The notes under the pieces were generated by a model. It made no database searches. It was not told where the DNA came from and saw only the letters and a list, made by a program, of their open reading frames with translations. From assembly GCA_029054535.1 (NCBI GenBank), contig JAIDFC010000312.1:1-8948 (forward strand): DNA of 8,948 bases. Direction: 5' to 3'. Below are positions 1 to 5,092 of this stretch, one piece after another. How positions within the stretch are numbered: the first letter of the stretch is position 1; the number at the start of each line of letters is the position of its first letter. Source of the DNA: Rikenella sp. GTDB lineage: Bacteria; Bacteroidota; Bacteroidia; Bacteroidales; Rikenellaceae. Made by a program: the position numbers and the translations under genes.

Positions 1-426
1 AATACCGACTCGCAGAGTCGGTCGGCCCGCAGCCCCCGGCATGCGGAGGGCCGAAGTTTCGCTGCGCTCCATCGTCCACTCCGCGGGCTGCGGGTCGCAT
101 ACCGCTGGGCGCGATTAATCGGTTAAGCGAAGGCCGGATCTGTTGCGGAATTGGGTAAGCACGACTCTACGAGTCGCCGGCCTCGGAGCGGAGCGAACGC
201 CACAGGCGGGCGCCGGGGGGGCGCGCCCGAGGACGAAGTTTTCTTCGCATAGAACAGCCTGGGGCCAGCGCGGGATGCTTGTAGCCCGTCGCAAGGGGTG
301 GCTCCGAGCTGTCAAGGGGAGATCGTGAAAGAATTTGCTCGGCTCGCCTGGCAAGCAATCGGCAGGCCGTTGTCGGGGCAGTGGTGCAACCGGCAGGCCA
401 GCAAAACGCCCACCGCGCTCGGTGCT
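1..426. other. GC-rich, hairpin-rich non-coding stretch left of cassette 1
   Basis: I see no recognisable gene here; open frames on both strands are short and give arginine- and proline-rich translations typical of GC-rich shadow frames. The DNA is full of perfect inverted repeats: CGACTC/GAGTCG (6-11 with 15-20), CCCGCAGCCC (26-35) with GGGCTGCGGG (85-94) enclosing GCGGAG/CTCCGC (43-48, 79-84), AGGCCGG/CCGGCCT (131-137, 177-183) enclosing a second CGACTC-TAC-GAGTCG hairpin (162-176), and CGAAG-TTTT-CTTCG around 234-247. It ends exactly at the 23-bp repeat of cassette 1. It may be transcribed structured RNA or an extragenic palindromic element; nothing here decides that. Confidence 0.5.
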
Positions 427-449
427 CTCCCTATTCCTGGAGGCAACGC
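427..449 (-). repeat. 23-bp cassette-end repeat, copy A
   Basis: One of five perfect copies of a 23-bp sequence with core TTGCCTCCAGGAATAGGG. On the minus strand it encodes the last residues RCLQE and the TAG stop of cassette 1, plus five bases past the stop. It is in inverted orientation to copy B (885-907), so the two close a 481-bp unit. Confidence 0.9.
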
Positions 450-613
450 AGCTGAAGACCGTGCCCACGGTTATTGCTATAATTGGGCATGACCAGTCCG
501 TATTCCAAGACTAAATCGATGGCTTTGGTATCTATAATTGCAGAGTTCCAGCTGTATCCGCTGTAGCCGACGTAAAACAACGTACCAGAGCCGCGGCTGC
601 GGTAGCCCGGAGC
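431..613 (-). pseudogene. Silent C-terminal cassette 1 (FISUMP/C-type-lectin-like surface protein end)
   Basis: Reading the minus strand from 613 to the TAG at 431 gives 60 residues. They start APGYRSRGSGTLFYVG, pass a GYSWNS motif and end NNRGHGLQLRCLQE. The pattern G-Y-R ... G-T-L-x-x-V-G ... G-Y-x-W-x-S ... N-R-x-x-G-x-Q-L-R-C matches the C-terminal end of the Fibrobacter succinogenes major paralogous (FISUMP) type domains common in Bacteroidetes surface lipoproteins. The frame stays open upstream to a TGA near 680 but contains no ATG and no N-terminal part of such a protein, so this is a fragment and not an independent gene. It lies head to head with cassette 2. I infer it is a donor for recombination into a complete gene elsewhere. 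The family name is pattern recognition, moderately sure; that it is a start-less fragment is seen directly. Confidence 0.7.
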
Positions 614-708
614 CGGTGTCGCTCGGGACTCGATTCGGCAGCCTCTACTCTCAAGTTTCCGCAGGCTATGACCCGGAGGTCAACAAAATGCAGCAATCAC
701 GCGTCCCG

Positions 709-903
709 GCTCCGGGCCTCCGCGAAGGTGGATACAACAACCGATTGGGAACGTTGTATCATGTCGGCGACTACGGCTTCGGCTGGTCGTCGACAACCAT
801 GAACACCATAGCCAGCAGTTTGCTCTTCCACGAAAACGGGACCTACTCGAATAGCAGCAACAACCGTTCGCACGGTTTTCAGTTGCGTTGCCTCCAGGAA
901 TAG
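709..903 (+). pseudogene. Silent C-terminal cassette 2 (same family)
   Basis: Plus-strand frame of 64 residues starting APGLREGGYNNRLGTLYHVG, with GFGWSS in the middle and ending NNRSHGFQLRCLQE-stop at 901-903. It aligns with cassette 1 at both ends but the interior differs and the head loop is longer. The open frame runs back to an ATG at 538, but that part is only the antisense of cassette 1. An internal ATG at 688 preceded by GGAGG (675-679) could give about 71 residues without a signal peptide; Bacteroidetes rely little on such Shine-Dalgarno sites, so I treat it as chance. The 95 bp between the two heads (614-708) resembles no gene I know. Confidence 0.68.
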
Positions 904-907
904 GGAG
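885..907 (+). repeat. 23-bp cassette-end repeat, copy B
   Basis: Identical to copy A and in inverted orientation to it. It contains the RCLQE-stop codons of cassette 2 plus five bases past the stop. Sequence after the repeat differs from the other copies. It lies 88 bp before the chosen start of the hemerythrin gene. Confidence 0.9.
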
Positions 908-995
908 GAGAGACGAGAAAATTCAGCGCGCGCGTTTTCATAGACCGGCGGAAATCCGCATCTTTGTAAGCAGAATAGTAAACGAGCATTTGCGC

Positions 996-1691
996 ATGAA
1001 ACATCTCCTCTTTACCGAACGCATGAAAATGGCCGATCTGGTTCATGCGAACTATCGGTTGCTGTTCGTGTTACCGCGATTCGGCATCCAGCTGGGATTC
1101 GGCGACAAGAGCATTGCCGAGATCTGCAGTTCGTACGGCGTCTCGGAGAGTCTTTTTTTGTTGGTCTGTAATGTGTACACGTTCGAGGACTTTCTGCCGG
1201 ATCCGGCGCAGCTGCATGCTTTCACGGCCGACGATCTGACCGGCTATCTGCGTCGATCCCACGAAGACTATATCCGACACCAGATCCCTGAGATTCGTCA
1301 ACAAGTGATCGCTTTGGCGAACTGTTGCGAACCGAAAAACGGGCGGATCTTGGAACGCTTTTTCGACGATTATAGTCGTGAAGTGATGAACCACTTCGAT
1401 TACGAGGAGACGGTCGTCTTTCCCTATATTCACACCTTGTCGAAGGGGGAAAGCTCGAACGAAGGCTACTCGATCGGCCAGTTTGAAGAGAACCACAGCA
1501 ACATCGAGGAGAAGCTCGGCGATCTGAAAAATATTCTGATTAAATATTTGCCCGACCTGGCTCAGGGTAGTTCGCGCAACACCTTGTTGCTGGATCTGTT
1601 CCTGCTGGAGGACGACCTGAACAAACATTCGTTGATCGAGGATCGGATTCTGGTTCCGTTGGTCGAACAATTGGAGGAGCGGAGACGATGA
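996..1691 (+). CDS. Hemerythrin HHE domain protein, RIC/YtfE-like
   Basis: Encodes 231 residues. Residues about 11-62 (MADLVHANYR ... RFGIQLGFGDKSIAEIC) resemble the ScdA_N/DUF542 domain found in front of hemerythrin in YtfE/ScdA/DnrN iron-sulfur repair proteins, but the usual Cys-Cys is replaced by Leu-Gly. Residues about 85-227 form a four-helix hemerythrin domain. Likely di-iron ligands are H89 (or H95), H133 with E137 (H-x3-E), H167, and H211 with E215 (H-x3-E). In this family a di-iron centre binds O2 or NO or repairs damaged Fe-S clusters; it should be cytoplasmic. The frame is open further upstream to a TTG at 888, but that lies inside the cassette repeat, so I chose ATG 996 (MKHLLFTERMKMADL); ATG 1023 is the alternative. 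It overlaps the next gene by four bases (ATGA), a typical translationally coupled operon. The domain is clear; the exact substrate is not. Confidence 0.85.
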   Translation: MKHLLFTERMKMADLVHANYRLLFVLPRFGIQLGFGDKSIAEICSSYGVSESLFLLVCNVYTFEDFLPDPAQLHAFTADDLTGYLRRSHEDYIRHQIPEIRQQVIALANCCEPKNGRILERFFDDYSREVMNHFDYEETVVFPYIHTLSKGESSNEGYSIGQFEENHSNIEEKLGDLKNILIKYLPDLAQGSSRNTLLLDLFLLEDDLNKHSLIEDRILVPLVEQLEERRR

Positions 1692-2308
1692 ACGGTTCTC
1701 AGAAAAAAGCCCGTCGAGTGGTCCTTATCGGTCCGTCGGCGATTATTCTGGCCGGGTTGAAGAGTCTTTTGGCGGATTCCGGCAATGGCGAGTTCGAGGT
1801 CTGCGGAACGTTCGACAATCCGGAGCGATTCGCCGAACGTGCTCCGTTGCTCAAGCCCGACTTGATTTTGGTCGACCCGATCGTTTTCGATTTTCAGCGT
1901 CGGACGGCTCTGCGTTTCTATTTCGAGGAGTTGCCCCAGGTCGCTTTGATTGCGATCGTGTATGGATTTGTCGAGCCGGAGGTCTTGAAACAGTATCACG
2001 GATCGGTGTTGATCTACGATGATGGGCGGAAGATCGTCCGTAAGTTGAGGCAGGCGATGGAGGCTCGGCGAACGGAAACCGAACCGGCTGGCGAAGGGTA
2101 CGAACTCACGGATCGAGAAAGCGAGATTTTGGTCTCCGTGGCCAAAGGGATGACCAACAAAGAGATTGCCGACGCGCACCACATCTCGGTCCATACGGTG
2201 ATTTCGCACCGAAAGAATATCACGCGAAAAACGGGGATCAAGACGGTTTCGGGGTTGACGGTCTATGCTTTGCTCAATAACTTGATCGACCAATCGGAGA
2301 TCGAATAA
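1688..2308 (+). CDS. LuxR/NarL-type DNA-binding regulator with degenerate receiver
   Basis: Encodes 206 residues. The C-terminal part (about 139-196, LTDRESEILVSVAKGMTNKEIADAHHISVHTV then RKNITRKTGI) is a classic LuxR/GerE helix-turn-helix. The N-terminal about 120 residues have a receiver-like outline: strand VVLI at 11-14 and LILVDP with D63 where the phospho-acceptor would sit. The acidic pair that normally follows the first strand is Gly-Pro here, so magnesium binding and phosphorylation may be lost. It starts within the stop of the hemerythrin gene, so the two are co-translated. I infer that the hemerythrin protein is the redox or NO sensor or effector and this protein the transcriptional output. 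No histidine kinase is nearby. HTH assignment is confident; the sensory role is inference. Confidence 0.85.
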   Translation: MNGSQKKARRVVLIGPSAIILAGLKSLLADSGNGEFEVCGTFDNPERFAERAPLLKPDLILVDPIVFDFQRRTALRFYFEELPQVALIAIVYGFVEPEVLKQYHGSVLIYDDGRKIVRKLRQAMEARRTETEPAGEGYELTDRESEILVSVAKGMTNKEIADAHHISVHTVISHRKNITRKTGIKTVSGLTVYALLNNLIDQSEIE

Positions 2309-2644
2309 TCCTGCGAAGCGGGGAGCGAGGAGTTTTTTTGAGGGGGGCTGTTTCTCCCGAAAAGTGGGGAGGTCTCGGGTTGCTTTTCCTTAAAAATGGG
2401 GATTGTCGGCCGGGTGAAATGCACCGATCTTTGTCCTATCGAAATCAGGTGCGAGAATTTATTTTGTAAGCCAACTCAATAAATGCCGAAGAGCCTCTGC
2501 GGCCGGAAGCCATGCCGGTAGCAGAGGCTCTTTCTCTGTTTTTTCGGAACCAACTCAGAGGGTTTCCTTGCGGGTCTGCCGGGCGAGAACCGGCCGACCG
2601 TTATTGAGGCAGACACAGCCCGGTTGGAGTGCCCAGCGTCCCTT
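2309..2644. other. Intergenic stretch between luxR-type gene and cassette 3
   Basis: No gene is supported. It holds a CTCCC/GGGAG hairpin around 2355-2372, the strong terminator at 2489-2544, the short direct repeat CCAACTCA at 2471-2478 and 2551-2558 on either side of that terminator, and an inverted repeat GTCTGCC/GGCAGAC (2574-2580, 2608-2614) just outside cassette repeat C. Confidence 0.5.
2489..2544 (+). terminator. Rho-independent terminator downstream of the hemerythrin/luxR operon
   Basis: A perfect 12-bp stem pairs AAGAGCCTCTGC (2489-2500) with GCAGAGGCTCTT (2521-2532), with an inner CCGG/CCGG pairing, followed by a T-rich tail to 2544. It stands 180 bp after the stop of the LuxR-type gene. 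An A-rich stretch just before the stem (2480-2490) would give a weak U-tract in the other direction as well. Confidence 0.8.
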
Positions 2645-2667
2645 CTCCCTATTCCTGGAGGCAACGC
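2645..2667 (-). repeat. 23-bp cassette-end repeat, copy C
   Basis: Perfect copy of the 23-bp repeat, minus orientation, covering the tail codons and TAG of cassette 3. Identity with copy D extends to 31 bp (2644-2674 against 3107-3137), longer than with the other copies, marking 3 and 4 as a closer pair. Confidence 0.9.
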
Positions 2668-2831
2668 GTCTGAAGACCGTTCGCACGGCCGCTGTAGTAA
2701 TTCGGGTAGATCCTATCGGGAAGAAGATCCAGGTAGTAGGCATTGCTGCCTGCGACAGTCGACGCCCAGTTGTATCCGGCGTTGCCGACGTTATACAACA
2801 ATCCGTCGCTGCGACCGCGGTAGCCCGGAGC
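2649..2831 (-). pseudogene. Silent C-terminal cassette 3 (same family)
   Basis: Minus-strand frame of 60 residues: head APGYRGRSDGLLYNVG, middle GYNWASTVAG, tail GRANGLQTRCLQE and TAG at 2649-2651. The frame is open upstream to about 3038, but that part is only the antisense of cassette 4 and has no surface-protein N-terminus or signal peptide. It shares length with cassette 1 and the QTRCLQE ending with cassette 4. It is probably a non-expressed variant 3' end; some read-through translation cannot be excluded. Confidence 0.7.
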
Positions 2832-2928
2832 CGCGCCCATCGAGCGTTTTCTCGGCCATCCGAGTGTGGCCTGTCGAGAGATAAAGTCGGATTCGCGTGT
2901 CGAGCGGTTGATCCTATTTTGACCCCCG

Positions 2929-3132
2929 GCTCCGGGCTTCCGCGATGCCGGAGGACGAGGGGTCAGCGCAGGCGGTACGTTGTATAACGTCGGCGACCGC
3001 GGGTTCAGCTGGGCGTCGTCCTTCACGGGTACCGGCACCTACCGCTTGTACTTCAATTCCGACGGGATCGACCCGAATTATAACAGTTTCTACCTTGCGT
3101 ACGGTTTTCAGACGCGTTGCCTCCAGGAATAG
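2929..3132 (+). pseudogene. Silent C-terminal cassette 4 (same family)
   Basis: Plus-strand frame of 67 residues: head APGFRDAGGRGVSAGGTLYNVG, middle GFSWASSFTG, tail AYGFQTRCLQE and TAG at 3130-3132. An in-frame TGA (2920-2922) lies only two codons before the head, so this cassette cannot be translated from upstream and has no ATG of its own. This is the clearest evidence that the family members here are silent. Its head loop is the longest of the five. Its end lies 15 bp from the convergent porin stop codon. Confidence 0.75.
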
Positions 3133-3136
3133 GGAG
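3114..3136 (+). repeat. 23-bp cassette-end repeat, copy D
   Basis: Perfect copy in plus orientation, inverted relative to copies A, C and E. Its end is 11 bp from the porin stop codon. Confidence 0.9.
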
Positions 3137-3147
3137 AGAGTCTGGGG

Positions 3148-4479
3148 CTAAAAATTGAACTGGATCAGTAGTTGTGCTCGATGAGCGAATCCTATCGAGT
3201 GGTCGGCGTTTTTTCGCATCCCGTACAGATACTCCGCACCGACCTGAAAAGCCGGTGATATTTGGTAGATGAGATTCCCGGCCACGTATTGCGACAACCG
3301 ATAGGTGTCCGGAGCCTGAGCGAAGTAATCGTTTCTGTCCCAGACGCTCACTTGGCTGTATACCGCATTGAGCTGCCACTTCGGCGCGAAAGCGTACTGG
3401 AATCCGGCAAGCCACCCCATCATCGGGAGGGTTTGCAGTCGCCCCGGTCGGTCCGGATCGGATACCAAGTCGTATCCGTTTCCGTCCAGGTCCTGGAGGT
3501 AGTTGCCGATCCCCCGGCCGTAGACGATCTGGCCGAAAAGATCGATCCGTGGACCGACCGCGATCCGGCCGCTCAGCATAGCCGCCCAGCCCAGTTCGGT
3601 CAGAGTCTGTCGGGCGATGTCGTCGTAATAGTGCATCGTGCGGAGGAGTCCCGATGCGCGGAGGTGGCTGCGACCGTCGTTCCAGTTGTACTGGACGTAG
3701 AGCGGGATGTCGGGTACGCGTTGCGGAAGGGTATAAGCTGTTTCGGCCGAGAGTACGGTGGCGCTCGCGTCGGGCATCTCGACGGCGATGGCCGCTTCCC
3801 AGTGCGGCGAGAACTGCCGGTGGTAACGGATCATGAGGTTCCGGCGGTAGGTGTAGGCGTTCGGACCCTGCACGTCGATGGTGCGCGGGATAGATTCCTG
3901 GTCGGCTAACGTGGTGATGGTCTGGCCGAAGGTCAGTCCTTTGAACGAAACGTAAGCCTGGCGGAGTCTCAGAACGTTGTTGCCGCCCCGGAAATCGGTC
4001 TCGATGTAGGTCTCGATCGGGCCGAGCGGACGGCTCTGAACGATGGTTCTGAAAAACAGGCGCGTGGCGCTCACATCCATCCGGAATTGTTGGCGGTCGG
4101 AGGGGGTCGGACTCATCGGAATGTCGTACGGGATGAAGTCGCGGTTATCGATGACGTTGTCCCAGTCGTATCGGGTGCGCAGGCTGACGAAACCTCCGAT
4201 GCCGAAAACGGCTCGGTTGGCCCGGTCCGAGATCAAAAAGGTCGGGACGCCTGCAGTCTCTCCCCCTGTCGACGCGTAAAGACTCCTGGCTCGCTCTTTC
4301 AAAACTCGAGCGGTGTCGCTTTGCGGATCGGCGCCGATGATCCAGATCGTGTTGTGCCGACGGTTCGGGGCGGCTTGGAGAAGCGTGTCCGCCGGGTTGC
4401 CCATGGTCTCGGCACCCTGTGAAACGGACCACGAAAAAGCAGAGGCGACGCTCAGTAGGCCGACGTAAAATAGTTTCAT
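3148..4479 (-). CDS. DcaP-like outer-membrane porin
   Basis: Encodes 443 residues from ATG at 4479. Residues 1-24 (MKLFYVGLLSVASAFSWSVSQGA) are a Sec signal peptide with a probable cut after SQGA. After a short helical, charged N-terminal stretch (about 55-75), GIGGFVSLRTRYDWDN opens a beta-barrel of alternating aromatic and polar strands. The end YLYGMRKN ... HRAQLLIQFNF finishes with the terminal Phe typical of proteins inserted by the BAM machinery. The pattern fits the DcaP/trimeric porin family, which moves small anionic solutes across the outer membrane. The frame is open further upstream to 5202, but that part is antisense to cassette 5 and the pseudouridine synthase gene and would bury the signal peptide, so ATG 4479 is the right start. 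It is transcribed alone, convergent with cassette 4, and sits between inverted repeat copies D and E. Barrel assignment is good; the substrate is unknown. Confidence 0.82.
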   Translation of the reverse strand: MKLFYVGLLSVASAFSWSVSQGAETMGNPADTLLQAAPNRRHNTIWIIGADPQSDTARVLKERARSLYASTGGETAGVPTFLISDRANRAVFGIGGFVSLRTRYDWDNVIDNRDFIPYDIPMSPTPSDRQQFRMDVSATRLFFRTIVQSRPLGPIETYIETDFRGGNNVLRLRQAYVSFKGLTFGQTITTLADQESIPRTIDVQGPNAYTYRRNLMIRYHRQFSPHWEAAIAVEMPDASATVLSAETAYTLPQRVPDIPLYVQYNWNDGRSHLRASGLLRTMHYYDDIARQTLTELGWAAMLSGRIAVGPRIDLFGQIVYGRGIGNYLQDLDGNGYDLVSDPDRPGRLQTLPMMGWLAGFQYAFAPKWQLNAVYSQVSVWDRNDYFAQAPDTYRLSQYVAGNLIYQISPAFQVGAEYLYGMRKNADHSIGFAHRAQLLIQFNF

Positions 4480-4794
4480 CGATACTTCGTATTTACAAAT
4501 AGTCCTATGTGGCCAACCGAAAACAAGATCTGTGCCACTTTTTTTGGGGTGGCGTGTTCGCGGTAAGCAAGGGGCTGTCGGGTCGTAGCCTACGGCCCGC
4601 GCAATCATCCGATTGCGGTTTCTGGGGACAAGCGTATTTCGGTAACTCGCGACCTGAAAGGTTGCCGGCCCTGTCGCCCAGCGGCGAAGCCGCTCTGGGG
4701 GGTGGGCGACAGGCCGAACGAGGCGAGAAAAATTGCCAATCGCAGTCATTGCGACTCTTTGAGTCGCGCGAACCGCCGCCATCGCCCGCGGCAC
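4480..4794. other. Hairpin-rich intergenic stretch between porin and cassette 5
   Basis: No convincing gene. It must hold the porin promoter (minus strand, near 4480-4530) but I cannot point to a clear TAnnTTTG box. It contains GCCAC/GTGGC (4534-4538, 4549-4553), CGTAG-C-CTACG near 4583-4593, CGCAATC-ATCC-GATTGCG around 4599-4617, and a long stem of GGCC(C)TGTCGCCCA (4667-4680) with TGGGCGACAGGCC (4703-4715) enclosing GCGGC-GAA-GCCGC (4681-4693). Next comes GCGACTC-TTT-GAGTCGC (4751-4767), the same CGACTC/GAGTCG stem seen twice in 1-426. Its position outside a minus-oriented cassette end mirrors the stretch left of cassette 1. Confidence 0.5.
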
Positions 4795-4817
4795 CTCCCT
4801 ATTCCTGGAGGCAACGC
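4795..4817 (-). repeat. 23-bp cassette-end repeat, copy E
   Basis: Perfect copy in minus orientation at the tail of cassette 5. There is no inverted partner to its right within the window, unlike A/B and C/D. Confidence 0.9.
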
Positions 4818-4990
4818 AACGGATAACCGTAGGCACGGTAATCGTTGTGATTCGGGTATACCCCGAAATCGAAGCTAAAACGGTAGGCGGTGGTGGCCTT
4901 AACCGTCGATGTCCAGAGGTCTCCGCCGAGGCCGACGTAAGACAATGTACCGTATCCGGCATAGGAGCCGCTGTCGCGGAAGCCCGAAGT
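4799..4990 (-). pseudogene. Silent C-terminal cassette 5 (same family, unpaired)
   Basis: Minus-strand frame of 63 residues: head TSGFRDSGSYAGYGTLSYVG, middle LWTSTVKATTAY, tail YRAYGYPLRCLQE and TAG at 4799-4801. The head is the most diverged (Thr-Ser instead of Ala-Pro) and the tail has PLRCLQE where the others have Q(L/T)RCLQE, yet the 23-bp end is identical. Upstream the frame stays open but is antisense to the pseudouridine synthase gene, with no signal peptide or domain. It stands alone: where a partner cassette would be expected there is the promoter and start of that gene. Confidence 0.68.
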
Positions 4991-5059
4991 CGGGGGCGCG
5001 TACCCGCTGCCGCAAAAGAACGATTCCTCAAAAAAACGGCAGCTGCTCCCGCTCCGTCG

Positions 5060-5087
5060 TTGAGTATGCAAATATATAGTACCTTTG
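5060..5087 (+). promoter_or_regulatory. Candidate Bacteroidetes-type promoter for the rluA-family/beta-lactamase operon
   Basis: TACCTTTG (5080-5087) is a full match to the Bacteroidetes -7 consensus TAnnTTTG, and a TTG (5060-5062) lies 17 bp upstream where the -33 TTTG-like element is expected. Transcription would begin near 5092-5096, almost on the ATG at 5093, so the mRNA may be leaderless. Read by eye only. Confidence 0.45.
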
Positions 5088-5092
5088 GCAGT

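Noticed and set aside
131..183. tRNA-like structure (outer stem, inner CGACTC hairpin, D-loop-like stretch)
   Set aside because: Only about 53 bases, a three-base loop where an anticodon loop should be, and no T-arm GTTCRA sequence.
427..907. Small non-autonomous transposon with 23-bp terminal inverted repeats
   Set aside because: The 'terminal repeats' encode the tail of each cassette, no target-site duplication is visible at either unit, and the internal parts of the two units differ.
888..995. Upstream extension of the hemerythrin gene to a TTG at 888
   Set aside because: The TTG lies inside the 23-bp cassette repeat, in a different frame from the RCLQE tail, and the added residues match no domain.
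1562..2293. 243-residue open frame on the minus strand opposite the LuxR-type gene
   Set aside because: It is the antisense of two confident genes with recognisable domains and its translation resembles no protein family; a typical GC-rich shadow frame. The same holds for the long frames opposite and alongside 5800-8010.
427..4817. CRISPR-like array from the repeated 23-bp sequence
   Set aside because: Copies are irregularly spaced, alternate in orientation and are tied to coding tails; there are no uniform spacers or cas genes.
427..4990. Diversity-generating retroelement with several variable repeats
   Set aside because: No reverse transcriptase or template repeat is in the window, and differences between cassettes include length changes, synonymous changes and framework changes, not only adenine-site substitutions. 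A remnant or distant system cannot be fully excluded.
4847..5092. Upstream extension of the pseudouridine synthase to ATG 4847
   Set aside because: The added 82 residues are antisense to cassette 5; the S4 domain begins shortly after ATG 5093, which follows a promoter-like box.
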